Assembly (NCBI GenBank): GCA_030639985.1
Contig: DAOWKG010000290.1
Location: 1-9,337 of the forward strand
Length of the DNA stretch: 9,337 nt
Direction of reading: 5' to 3'
Source of the DNA: Desulfuromonadaceae bacterium
GTDB taxonomy: Bacteria > Desulfobacterota > Desulfuromonadia > Desulfuromonadales > Geopsychrobacteraceae
The notes beneath the pieces are model-generated. The model worked only from the letters and a program-made list of their open reading frames with translations, was not told the origin of the DNA and did not search any database. The number at the start of each line of letters is the position of its first letter. Positions within the stretch are counted from its first letter, which is position 1. Shown here in pieces: positions 1 to 7,407 of the stretch. Made by a program: the position numbers and the translations under genes.

Positions 1-927
1 ATTGTCACGACCAGAATCCCTGATCGCTTGCAGCTTGAGGATCTGGTCGGCAGTTACCCGTGCCCCTTCCCGAACTACCATTTCCCCTTTTTTAACCTGA
101 AACAAAACTGGTGCAACCTGTTCACTGGCACTGACTTGCCGCCGATCGGTCTCGATTTGATTAAACACCAGGCTGGGCTGCAGTTGCTGTTGCACCAGTT
201 TCAACAAGATCTGTTGTTGCGGCAGGGTTATTCCGGCAACCTGCTGCAACTTGTTGCCAACCAATGTCAATGCGTCATTCAAACTGATCGTTTCCGCAAA
301 CAAACGCAGGGCAAGCTCATTCCCTTCCAGATTGTCAACAACAACAATTCCGCTATCTCGATCAGTTTTAAATTTTTGTAGATTAGCAACTATTGGCAGC
401 TCAAAAGTCGGTTGCAGCAAGTCTGCAGTTAATACCACAACATTCTGATTGGCTGAGAGTTCAAGCAATGGCTCTACTTCGTCGGGCGTTAGCGAGATTC
501 CCAGCTCAAACTCAAGCCGCAGCAATAATTCTTCGGCAGCCAGCTTTTCGGTATCATTTTGCGGGGCAGTCAACTGCCGCATACTTTGACGCACCAGTTC
601 CGTCGTCCGAACCCCGGCAGTCGTGTCAAAACCATAAATTACGGGAGAATTATCTGCCGCCTCAATACGCTTCGCTTCGGTAAGGGGAACATCTTCAATC
701 AACAAATCACGGGGTGATTTGATATCCCGGGTAGCAATATCCCCGGGGATATAGTAGTTGGGAATCAACCCCCCTTTGGGGACAATGATCAGGGTCAACA
801 ACAACACAACTACCACCAGCAGCCAACCTTCGAAACGATTTTGCCGCTGATTGCGCAACCCCTGTAAACCACCAGCAAAAAAACTGGCTCGACCCAATTG
901 TGATTTACTCTTTTCTTCTTTAGTCAT
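1..927 (-). CDS. pgpH: PgpH/YqfF-type 7TM-HD cyclic-dinucleotide phosphodiesterase, N-terminal part (runs off left edge)
   Basis: Reading the minus strand from ATG at 927-925 gives 309 codons without a stop, still open at position 1. The product starts with a basic cytoplasmic leader (MTKEEKSKSQ), one hydrophobic helix at about residues 35-50 (WLLVVVVLLLTLIIVP), then a long extracytoplasmic region with PGDIATRDIKSPRDLLIED near residues 61-79 and VKKGEMVVREGARVTADQI near the edge. These are the landmarks of the 7TMR-HDED extracellular domain of PgpH/YqfF proteins. The family continues with seven membrane helices and a cytoplasmic HD domain that hydrolyses c-di-AMP to pApA; those parts lie outside the window, so activity is inferred. 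A good Shine-Dalgarno, GAGGA (plus-strand tcctc, 932-936), sits 4 nt before the start. It follows phoH by 32 nt, so cotranscription is expected; in related genomes ybeY often comes next. Confidence 0.86.
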   Translation of the reverse strand, partial: MTKEEKSKSQLGRASFFAGGLQGLRNQRQNRFEGWLLVVVVLLLTLIIVPKGGLIPNYYIPGDIATRDIKSPRDLLIEDVPLTEAKRIEAADNSPVIYGFDTTAGVRTTELVRQSMRQLTAPQNDTEKLAAEELLLRLEFELGISLTPDEVEPLLELSANQNVVVLTADLLQPTFELPIVANLQKFKTDRDSGIVVVDNLEGNELALRLFAETISLNDALTLVGNKLQQVAGITLPQQQILLKLVQQQLQPSLVFNQIETDRRQVSASEQVAPVLFQVKKGEMVVREGARVTADQILKLQAIRDSGRDN

Positions 928-937
928 TAAGTCCTCA

Positions 938-955
938 ATACCATCAAAATGGTAT
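938..955 (-). repeat. Inverted repeat between phoH and pgpH
   Basis: Two perfect 7-nt arms (ATACCAT / ATGGTAT) are separated by a 4-nt loop in the 32-nt gap between the phoH stop and the pgpH start. On the mRNA the hairpin ends 2 nt before the pgpH Shine-Dalgarno GAGGA (932-936). There is no U-tract after it, so it is not a convincing terminator. It could modulate pgpH translation or mRNA processing; this is inference. Confidence 0.5.
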
Positions 956-959
956 AAAC

Positions 960-1916
960 TTACTGTTTATCTGCGTCCTGATAAGCTCTGACAATGGCCT
1001 GAACAATGGGATGACGCACCACATCAACATCGCTGAAGTGGGTGAAAGAAATCCCCGCAACCCCGTCTAAAACATCGATCGCATTCAACAACCCAGACTG
1101 TTTATCTCTAGGCAAATCAACCTGGGTAATATCACCAGTAATAACTGCCCGGCTACCAAAACCAAGGCGAGTCAAAAACATTTTCATCTGTTCCGCAGTG
1201 GTATTTTGTGCTTCATCGAGAATGACAAAGGCATCATTCAGGGTTCGACCCCGCATAAATGCAAGGGGTGCTACCTCAACCACACCGGTATCGAGTAATG
1301 ATTGCCCTTTTTCAAGGTCAACCATGTCATAAAGAGCATCATAAAGCGGCCGCAGATAAGGATTAACTTTTTCAGCCAGATCACCGGGCAGAAACCCAAG
1401 CTTTTCGCCCGCTTCAACGGCCGGGCGCACTAACATAATCCGGCTGACTTCCTTACGCATTAATGCTGCTACCCCCATCGCCATAGCTAAATAGGTCTTA
1501 CCGGTTCCAGCGGGGCCAACTCCAAAGACAACATGATTTTCACGGATATTATCGATATAATTCTTTTGCGCCAGACTTTTTGGTGCAATCAACTTATTTC
1601 GAGCAGAAATAAAAACTGTGTCACAAAAGATATCTCGCAGAGAAGTGGTTGAATCGGAGGAGAGAATACGAATGGCATAATCGATATCGGCAAAATAAAG
1701 GGGCATATCCTCCCGCAGTAACAGGACAAGCTCCTCCAATAGACGATAACCGACATGGACCTGAGCAGGCTCACCAGAAAGATGGATTACGGTTCCCTGG
1801 CTGCCAAGGCGGATGCCGAGTTTTTTTTCTATCAGTTTAAGATGTTTATTCTGCTGACCGAACAGTTGAGCGGCCAAGACCGCATCACCAACATCAAAAT
1901 GTTTGTTGGAGTTCAT
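960..1916 (-). CDS. phoH: PhoH family ATPase (PhoH-like/YbeZ type, 318 aa)
   Basis: A complete cytoplasmic P-loop ATPase of usual length for the family (about 320 aa, without a PIN domain). Visible landmarks: an N-terminal RNA-binding-like segment (residues 1-100), Walker A GPAGTGKT (134-141), the family block VRPAVEAGEKLGFLPGDL (163-180), Walker B VILDEAQ (231-237), ITGDITQVDLP (259-269) and the sensor-like FSDVDVVRHPIV (294-305). Family members hydrolyse ATP and are linked to RNA metabolism, working with the rRNA endonuclease YbeY (YbeZ/PhoL in Enterobacteria). ATG at 1916 is the only plausible start: an in-frame TAA lies 8 codons upstream with no ATG/GTG/TTG between. No clear Shine-Dalgarno precedes it, which is unusual beside its neighbours. 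It is the first gene of a minus-strand unit with pgpH and is divergent from the HEAT gene. Confidence 0.95.
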   Translation of the reverse strand: MNSNKHFDVGDAVLAAQLFGQQNKHLKLIEKKLGIRLGSQGTVIHLSGEPAQVHVGYRLLEELVLLLREDMPLYFADIDYAIRILSSDSTTSLRDIFCDTVFISARNKLIAPKSLAQKNYIDNIRENHVVFGVGPAGTGKTYLAMAMGVAALMRKEVSRIMLVRPAVEAGEKLGFLPGDLAEKVNPYLRPLYDALYDMVDLEKGQSLLDTGVVEVAPLAFMRGRTLNDAFVILDEAQNTTAEQMKMFLTRLGFGSRAVITGDITQVDLPRDKQSGLLNAIDVLDGVAGISFTHFSDVDVVRHPIVQAIVRAYQDADKQ

Positions 1917-1993
1917 ACGCAGATATTCGTTGAAATGTTATTTTTTTCACGGCTCAGAAGTTAGCACCAATGCCAAACAAATGCAACAAATTG

Positions 1994-2003
1994 CCCTTAA
2001 GGG
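1994..2003. repeat. 10-bp palindrome CCCTTAAGGG in the divergent promoter region
   Basis: A perfect 10-bp palindrome lies 78 bp upstream of the phoH start and about 39 bp upstream of the -10 of the HEAT gene. It could be a small operator for either divergent unit. A palindrome this short can also occur by chance, so the functional reading is speculative. Confidence 0.3.
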
Positions 2004-2041
2004 TTAATATCGTTTATCATCCACAATGAATGGTCTTAACC

Positions 2042-2050
2042 TGCTATACT
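2042..2050 (+). promoter_or_regulatory. Extended -10 promoter for the HEAT / HD-GYP operon
   Basis: TGCTATACT combines the TGN extension (2042-2044) with a near-consensus -10 hexamer TATACT (2045-2050). No good -35 hexamer is found 16-18 bp upstream, which is typical where an extended -10 compensates. The expected transcription start is near 2057, giving a short leader of about 35 nt before the GTG start at 2092. That leader contains the palindrome TTATCGATAA (2064-2073). Confidence 0.5.
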
Positions 2051-2091
2051 CAGCGCAAAATTATTATCGATAAAAATATTCTGGGGCAACT

Positions 2092-4272
2092 GTGGAACAT
2101 CAAGCAACCGACATTTTGGCTGACAGGCAGGACAAATCACTGCTGACAATATTTCTTCAGGAGCTGAATATAACCCGGCGCATGCTGTCACTTTACCCAT
2201 CCGACCATCCACAAATTACTACCAGTGTCGCAAGAACGCTCACCATTCTCAAAGAACTGTTTCAATCTAATCCGGTTATAACCCTTGGCATTGCCCCCGA
2301 TGCTATCTATTTTGAACAACTCTGGCTCGACAAAACCGATCCCGCCAACCGGGAGTTTGCGGGGTATTTTTCTGCCCTTGGAATTGCTTCAATCAGTTTT
2401 CAGAGCGGTCTTAATGACGCTGAGCTGATCCGTTTCAACCAGCTGCTGCGCTCTGACCGGAACGCCATTGAATCGTTTGGTGGTTTTGATAAATTGCTGG
2501 AACAGCAACAGATAATCCATATTTCGGTAATTCCGATTGACTACGATGCATTTCAAACAACGCAAAATAGTAGTGGTGAGCAAACTGTTCCCGGGGAGCA
2601 TCTATGGGAAGACTTTCTCCATGGTCTCCACCATGGCATTCTCGACTTTGGGGATTCGGACTCCGCCTATGATCTCGATTCTGTCGCTGCTATTTTCAAT
2701 CAGAAACTGGTTGGAAATCAAGCCGAACGGGAACAATCATCCCAGTCTATTGCACAATTCATCGGCCACTGCCTACAGACAGAAGACAACCGTCAGCCCC
2801 CCCACAGAATAGACCCAAAGCTCGCCACACTGCTGGAGCACTTATCTCCAGAGGCACAACAGGAATTTATCCAAAGCACCTTCTATGCCCTTGATCGCCA
2901 TCGTCATGCCGCTCCAGACTTATTGCAAAGAATCCCGCCACACTTGCTCCAGAACACCATCGCCGGAAAAAACCGCCGGGATCTAAACCTGTCTTCACGC
3001 CTGTTCGGGCTGATAAATAACCTGGCAAATACTTCTCAACCAGCGCAGCACCACAATATCAACATTAAAACGGCCCCCCTTTCTGAAGAGATGGTTCGTG
3101 CCCGCCTGGATGTACTGTTCAGCGAAGAACGTCCCGAGCTTTATCTGCCCGACAACTACCAAACTGCACTACATGGCCTCCTTAGTGATGACGTTACCGG
3201 CACAATACCCGAGGACGAAAAACAAAAACTAAAGGAGCAGATCGAAACGCAATCGATTGAACACAACTGTACCGCCATTATTTTTGAATTATTAAACGAA
3301 AAAATCGACTCCGAACAGGAAACTACGATTCAACAAAATCTCCTTGAGCTCTCGCGCTTTTTTCTCGACATCGGTGATTTCAGCAATTTGCGTAAAATCT
3401 ACCGTAACTGGGGACAATATCTTTACCGTGCCAATGCCACCATTTCAGTTTTTGATGAAAAGTTATTGGCTAGCCACGGTCAAATTTCTTTCTTGACCGA
3501 AGTCCTAGATGCGACCGAATTATGGGAAGAGGAAAAGCACCAAGAAATTGCGGCATATATTATCGAGGTTGGCGAACCTTACAGCGATTTGGTGATTGAA
3601 CGACTCGGGCTGGCACCCACTTGGTCGGAAAGAAAATACTGGATGCAAATCCTCGAAGGGATCGGTGGCAATGCCAAACAGATGATTGTGGCAGCACTCG
3701 ACGATGAACGCTGGTATCTGGTGCGCAACCTCTTGATCATTCTGGGCAAAGATATTGATCACCAAAGTATGAAAATCGTCCAAAAGCTTACTAACCATCC
3801 CCATCCCAAAGTCCGTACTGAAGCGATCCGCTGCCTATTTTTCTGCAATCCGGCGACAGCAAACCGAAAGCTGCTACAAGAACTTCAAAGTGATGATCCT
3901 GAGGTGCTATTGGCGGCACTGGAGATAGCCGATCGAAGTCAGAATCTGGAAGTTTTAGAACTCCTCCACCGCGACCTCAATAGCGAACCGGCCAATGCCA
4001 CAGAGCTAGAGATAAAACAGCACATCATTCAGACGTTAAGCCGAATCGGAAATCGTGACAGTTTGCCAATATTGCGGCGGATTTTACAAAAACAGGGGTT
4101 GCGGACCTCTAAGCGGCGCAAACAGCTACAAATTGACACCATTCACCATCTGGCTCTTTTCCCAGACCCGGCCGCGGAGAAACTGCTGAACGAGCTAACT
4201 ACCGGGAAGCATAAACAATTGGCCTTAATGGCACTAGAGCTGCGAAAGAAACATCTGCGGGGGGACAAATGA
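2092..4272 (+). CDS. HEAT-repeat protein with an N-terminal domain shared with its HD-GYP neighbour (726 aa)
   Basis: No specific function is recognised. The start is GTG at 2092, with a G-rich ribosome site (GGGG, 2083-2086) 5 nt upstream; the next in-frame ATG is codon 31 and would cut into the first helix. Three regions are visible. Residues ~15-150 form an alpha/beta domain that matches residues ~7-134 of the downstream HD-GYP protein, with corresponding blocks SLYPSDHPQI, VITLGIAPDAIYF, LGIASISFQSGLNDAEL and IIHISVIPID. Residues ~160-510 are a largely helical, charged region of unknown type. Residues ~515-720 are HEAT-like helical repeats (DDERWYLVRNLLIILG, HPKVRTEAIRCL, DDPEVLLAALEIADRS, IIQTLSRIGNRDSLPILRRIL). 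HEAT solenoids mediate protein contacts. There is no signal peptide or membrane segment, so it should be cytoplasmic. The stop overlaps the next start (ATGA), implying translational coupling and probably a shared complex or regulatory role with the HD-GYP enzyme. Confidence 0.88.
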   Translation: MEHQATDILADRQDKSLLTIFLQELNITRRMLSLYPSDHPQITTSVARTLTILKELFQSNPVITLGIAPDAIYFEQLWLDKTDPANREFAGYFSALGIASISFQSGLNDAELIRFNQLLRSDRNAIESFGGFDKLLEQQQIIHISVIPIDYDAFQTTQNSSGEQTVPGEHLWEDFLHGLHHGILDFGDSDSAYDLDSVAAIFNQKLVGNQAEREQSSQSIAQFIGHCLQTEDNRQPPHRIDPKLATLLEHLSPEAQQEFIQSTFYALDRHRHAAPDLLQRIPPHLLQNTIAGKNRRDLNLSSRLFGLINNLANTSQPAQHHNINIKTAPLSEEMVRARLDVLFSEERPELYLPDNYQTALHGLLSDDVTGTIPEDEKQKLKEQIETQSIEHNCTAIIFELLNEKIDSEQETTIQQNLLELSRFFLDIGDFSNLRKIYRNWGQYLYRANATISVFDEKLLASHGQISFLTEVLDATELWEEEKHQEIAAYIIEVGEPYSDLVIERLGLAPTWSERKYWMQILEGIGGNAKQMIVAALDDERWYLVRNLLIILGKDIDHQSMKIVQKLTNHPHPKVRTEAIRCLFFCNPATANRKLLQELQSDDPEVLLAALEIADRSQNLEVLELLHRDLNSEPANATELEIKQHIIQTLSRIGNRDSLPILRRILQKQGLRTSKRRKQLQIDTIHHLALFPDPAAEKLLNELTTGKHKQLALMALELRKKHLRGDK

Positions 4273-5423
4273 CAGTTAGCCAGCATGATAACCTGCAAAA
4301 ATTGATCAAATTACTGACAACTGCCGCCGCCAATGCCTCGCTTTACCACTCTGAGCACCGGCAAGTTATCCGTTTATGTCGTCAGGCTCTGAATGAACTC
4401 CAGCTGTTATTCAATACCCACAGTGACGTCACCCTGAAGGTCATTGAAGGACAACTCATTTTTGACAATAAACCAGTAGTTGAAAATCTGTCGGTAAATC
4501 GGCTGCTGGAATCGTTAAATCGAAACGGTATCAGCTTCCTCAAAATTGCCACGGACGTCTATGCTGAAGAGTTGCTGGGACTCATCAACATTCTCAGTAA
4601 AAATCCCGACAAGCAGATTGCGGTTAAAGATAGTGAAAATATCCATTTTGGCCAGGTTGAGATTCGCTTTACCAGATCCGACCAGCACCAGCTTGCCAGT
4701 TGGGATTTTACCGAAATTGCCACGCATGAAGCCGATCGTTTTATGGATATTTATCAAACCGTGCGCAGCAAACAGAAGCTGGAAATGACCGGCATCAATG
4801 AAATTGTTAACGGTTTCGTCAATGCTTTTAATTGCCAGAGTGATGCATTCATGGCAATTGCACCGCTACGCGCAATGGATGAATACACCTATACCCACTC
4901 AACCAATATCTGTATGCTCAATCTGGCACAGGCAAAGGCTCTGGGGATTGCAGGGCAACTTCTTAACGATATTGGCATTGCCGCCATGTTGCACGATATC
5001 GGTAAAATGTTTATTTCTCCGGACATCCTCAGTAAATCGGAGCAACTAGACGACGCCGAGTGGCAAATAATGCAGCAACACCCCCGTCTGGGGGCAGAGT
5101 ATCTCCTCAACACCCCTGGAGTTCCACGCTTGGCTGTCGTTACCGCTTTTGAACATCATATGCGTTACGACAACAGTGGCTATCCGCAAGCTGCAAACAG
5201 CTGGCAACAACACATCTGCTCACATATGACTGCAATTTCAGATACTTATGATGCAATGCGGACCAACCGTGCCTATGAAGAATCGCTCGATACCGATCAA
5301 ATTCTTGCGATCATGCTCGAACTTGCTGGCAATAAACTGCATCCCCGGCTAACGTATAATTTTTTGCAAATTATCAGTGAACGGGATAAAGATACCGAAC
5401 CCAGCAACTATACAACCCTATAA
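4269..5423 (+). CDS. HD-GYP cyclic-dinucleotide phosphodiesterase (384 aa)
   Basis: A cytoplasmic protein with two parts. Residues ~7-134 are an N-terminal domain related to that of the upstream HEAT protein (SLYHSEHRQV, DVTLKVIEGQLIFDNKP, NGISFLKIATDVYAEELLGL, NIHFGQVEIRF). Residues ~175-370 are an HD-GYP domain with the expected metal-binding residues: DEYTYTHS (H210), HDIGK (H242, D243, K246), QHPRLG (H271), EHHMRYDNSGYP (H296, H297, GYP 304-306) and SDTYDAM (D325). HD-GYP enzymes hydrolyse c-di-GMP, and some hydrolyse 3',3'-cGAMP; substrate cannot be told from sequence. The GYP loop differs from the usual HHE..DGSGYP (E to M, G to N), but the putative metal ligands are intact, so activity is likely. 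The start ATG overlaps the HEAT stop by 4 nt and is preceded by six G residues (4259-4264) as ribosome site. It ends in TAA, 61 nt before ettA. Confidence 0.95.
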   Translation: MTVSQHDNLQKLIKLLTTAAANASLYHSEHRQVIRLCRQALNELQLLFNTHSDVTLKVIEGQLIFDNKPVVENLSVNRLLESLNRNGISFLKIATDVYAEELLGLINILSKNPDKQIAVKDSENIHFGQVEIRFTRSDQHQLASWDFTEIATHEADRFMDIYQTVRSKQKLEMTGINEIVNGFVNAFNCQSDAFMAIAPLRAMDEYTYTHSTNICMLNLAQAKALGIAGQLLNDIGIAAMLHDIGKMFISPDILSKSEQLDDAEWQIMQQHPRLGAEYLLNTPGVPRLAVVTAFEHHMRYDNSGYPQAANSWQQHICSHMTAISDTYDAMRTNRAYEESLDTDQILAIMLELAGNKLHPRLTYNFLQIISERDKDTEPSNYTTL

Positions 5424-5484
5424 ATCAGGAATGATTTTTTAATCGGCAATCAATAAAAATTAACACAGCAAGGATTTTATCAGC

Positions 5485-7161
5485 ATGAGCGAAGACACTA
5501 AAAAAATCATCTATTCGATGATGCGAGTCGGCAAAAGTTACAACAAGCAACCAATCATTAAAGACATCTCTCTCTCCTATTATTATGGTGCCAAAATCGG
5601 GGTGCTCGGTTTAAACGGTTCGGGAAAATCGACGTTGCTACGCATCATGGCAGGAGTTGATAAAGAATTTAACGGCGAAGCGGTATTATCGGATGGCTAC
5701 AGTGTTGGCTACCTCGAGCAAGAGCCGCAACTTGATGACAGTAAAACCGTGCGGGAAACGGTCAAAGAAGGGGTACAGGAGATTGTCGACCTGTTGGCGG
5801 AGTTTGAAGAGATCAACAATGCCTTCGCCGATCCCGACTGCGATATGGACAAACTACTGGTGCGTCAGGCAGAAGTTCAGGATAAACTCGATGCTGCCGA
5901 TGCCTGGGAACTCGATTCCAGACTGGAGTTAGCCGAAGAAGCGTTACGTTGCCCGCCACCGGAAACATTGGTCAAAGTTTTGTCGGGAGGGGAAAAACGG
6001 CGGGTGGCACTATGTCGACTACTGTTGCAAAAACCCGATATTCTTCTCCTTGATGAACCAACCAACCACCTCGATGCCGAAACCGTCGCCTGGCTGGAAC
6101 AACATCTACAACGCTATCCCGGCACCGTTATCGCTGTCACTCACGACCGCTATTTTCTCGATAATGTTGCCGGTTGGATTCTCGAACTCGACCGGGGTCA
6201 CGGAATCCCCTGGAAGGGCAACTATTCAAGTTGGCTGGAGCAAAAACAAGAACGGCTCCGTAAAGAAGAAAAATCGGAGAGCAAGCGACAACAAACGCTC
6301 CAACGTGAACTCGAATGGATTCGGATGTCACCCAAGGGGAGACGCACCAAGGCACAAGCCCGGATCAATTCCTACGAAGATCTGCTTGGTAACGCCGCCC
6401 TCGAAAAAGAAAAAACCCTCGAACTCTACATTCCACCGGGTCCACGCCTTGGTGGAATAGTTGTTGAAGCGACCGAGGTGAGCAAAGGCTTTGAAGAACG
6501 GCTCCTGATTGACAATCTCAGTTTCAATCTTCCGGCCGGTGGTATTGTCGGGGTGATTGGCCCCAATGGTGCCGGCAAGTCGACCCTGTTTAATATGATT
6601 ACTGCTCAAGAGCAACCAGATAGCGGCAGCTTCAAGGTTGGCGATACCGTGCAGCTTGGATATGTCGATCAGAACCGGACCCTGGATGGCGATAAAACCA
6701 TTTGGGAAGAAGTGACCGGCGGTCAGGATATGCTCCAGATCGGCGGGCAATCGGTAAATTCACGTGCCTATGTAGCCCGTTTCAACTTTTCCGGCAGTGA
6801 TCAGCAAAAAAAAGTCGGGGTGCTTTCAGGTGGGGAACGAAACCGGGTCCATTTAGCAAAAATGTTGCGTGAAGAAGCCAATGTATTACTACTGGATGAA
6901 CCGACCAATGATCTTGACGTCAATACCTTACGGGCACTTGAAGAAGGGCTGGAAAACTTTGGTGGTTGCGCGGTAATAATCAGTCACGACCGCTGGTTCC
7001 TGGATCGCATTGCCACCCATATTCTCGCCTTTGAAGGAGATTCACAGGTCGTATGGTTTGCCGGCAACTATTCAGATTATGAAGCAGATCGCAAACGGCG
7101 ACTCGGCAAAGCCGCCGACCAACCACACCGGATCAGATACCGCTCATTGACACGGCAGTAG
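5485..7161 (+). CDS. ettA: Energy-dependent translational throttle protein EttA (ABC-F ATPase, 558 aa)
   Basis: A soluble ABC-F protein with two ATPase domains and no membrane segments; the length fits EttA (about 555 aa). Domain 1 has Walker [10 protein letters not shown] (42-50), signature LSGGE (166-170), Walker B ILLLDEP (186-192, catalytic E191) and switch H220. Domain 2 has GPNGAGKST (359-367), LSGGE (447-451), VLLLDEP (467-473, E472) and H501. An arm-like insertion (about 95-140, with DAADAWELD) and the inter-domain linker with [22 protein letters not shown] split around residues 277-298 are the EttA hallmarks. The linker reaches the P-site tRNA. EttA binds the ribosomal E site and gates the first peptide bond according to ATP/ADP. 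The start ATG has AAGGA (5470-5474) 10 nt upstream. It lies 61 nt after the HD-GYP gene with no strong terminator between, so it may be partly cotranscribed; it is followed by a strong terminator. Confidence 0.97.
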   Translation: MSEDTKKIIYSMMRVGKSYNKQPIIKDISLSYYYGAKIGVLGLNGSGKSTLLRIMAGVDKEFNGEAVLSDGYSVGYLEQEPQLDDSKTVRETVKEGVQEIVDLLAEFEEINNAFADPDCDMDKLLVRQAEVQDKLDAADAWELDSRLELAEEALRCPPPETLVKVLSGGEKRRVALCRLLLQKPDILLLDEPTNHLDAETVAWLEQHLQRYPGTVIAVTHDRYFLDNVAGWILELDRGHGIPWKGNYSSWLEQKQERLRKEEKSESKRQQTLQRELEWIRMSPKGRRTKAQARINSYEDLLGNAALEKEKTLELYIPPGPRLGGIVVEATEVSKGFEERLLIDNLSFNLPAGGIVGVIGPNGAGKSTLFNMITAQEQPDSGSFKVGDTVQLGYVDQNRTLDGDKTIWEEVTGGQDMLQIGGQSVNSRAYVARFNFSGSDQQKKVGVLSGGERNRVHLAKMLREEANVLLLDEPTNDLDVNTLRALEEGLENFGGCAVIISHDRWFLDRIATHILAFEGDSQVVWFAGNYSDYEADRKRRLGKAADQPHRIRYRSLTRQ

Positions 7162-7215
7162 GGATAAATCATCATTTTACTTTTGAACCGTCCGTTACCG
7201 GATGGCATTAAATGG

Positions 7216-7257
7216 AATAAAACAGCCGGGCAAACTACAGCCCGGCTGTTTTATTTT
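7216..7257 (+). terminator. Strong intrinsic terminator of ettA
   Basis: A perfect 16-bp stem has arms at 7216-7231 (AATAAAACAGCCGGGC) and 7240-7255 (GCCCGGCTGTTTTATT) with an 8-nt loop. The core is GC-rich and the 3' side is T-rich (GTTTTATTTT). The A-rich 5' flank means it could also stop transcription from the other strand. It lies 55 nt after the ettA stop and separates ettA from the chemoreceptor. A smaller 7-bp hairpin with one G-T pair (7188-7194 with 7199-7205) lies just upstream. Confidence 0.92.
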
Positions 7258-7313
7258 AAGACTAAGTCATTAGAGTAATTGACACCTTATTCCCCCAAAT
7301 ATTACGTAAGATT

Positions 7314-7342
7314 TTAACATTAGATTACCGCCATAGTAGACT
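7314..7342 (+). promoter_or_regulatory. Candidate sigma70-type promoter for the chemoreceptor
   Basis: TTAACA (7314-7319, 5 of 6 matches to TTGACA) and TAGACT (7337-7342, 4 of 6 matches to TATAAT) are separated by exactly 17 bp. The predicted start near 7349 gives a leader of about 60 nt to the ATG at 7408. The tandem repeat at 7347-7372 would then span the start site. A TTGACA at 7279-7284 has no good partner. No sigma54 or sigma28 promoter was seen here. Confidence 0.42.
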
Positions 7343-7346
7343 TAAG

Positions 7347-7372
7347 ACGTGCGGCCAAAACGTGCGGCCAAA
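7347..7372 (+). repeat. Perfect tandem duplication of a 13-mer (ACGTGCGGCCAAA x2)
   Basis: Two identical, directly abutting 13-bp copies (7347-7359 and 7360-7372) lie 35 nt upstream of the chemoreceptor start and just downstream of the candidate -10. The position suits an operator or an untranslated-leader element; a slippage duplication is equally possible. The GC-rich core stands out from the AT-rich flanks. Confidence 0.6.
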
Positions 7373-7395
7373 AATCAACACATGTCTTGGTGTAT

Positions 7396-7400
7396 GGAGG
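7396..7400 (+). promoter_or_regulatory. Ribosome binding site of the chemoreceptor
   Basis: A consensus GGAGG lies 7 nt before ATG 7408. It fixes the start, and shows that the initiation signals of this otherwise interrupted gene are intact. Confidence 0.85.
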
Positions 7401-7407
7401 TTAACTC

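Noticed and set aside
126..139. TGGCAC-TGAC-TTGC, resembling a sigma54 promoter on the plus strand
   Set aside because: The GG to GC spacing is one base short of the -24/-12 consensus, it lies inside pgpH on the antisense strand, and no gene starts downstream of it.
393..683. Open frame on the plus strand within the pgpH region
   Set aside because: It is the shadow of the 309-codon minus-strand frame. Its translation is low-complexity and resembles nothing, whereas the minus-strand product has family motifs.
793..810. AAC/GTT trinucleotide-rich stretches (also near 342-352) as a microsatellite
   Set aside because: They are short and imperfect, and encode the Val/Leu-rich membrane helix and a Val run of PgpH, so codon choice explains them.
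1946..1985. TTGCAT-N17-TAACTT on the minus strand as the phoH promoter
   Set aside because: Only 3 of 6 matches in each hexamer; spacing alone is not enough. No convincing phoH promoter was found.
5422..5440. Small hairpin plus T-run after the HD-GYP gene (AAATCA-GGAA-TGATTT-TTT) as a terminator
   Set aside because: The 6-bp stem has only one G-C pair and overlaps the stop codon. It is too weak to call; the HD-GYP gene and ettA may be cotranscribed.
7279..7284. Consensus -35 TTGACA upstream of the chemoreceptor
   Set aside because: No acceptable -10 lies 16-18 bp downstream. The TTAACA-N17-TAGACT pair further down is better.
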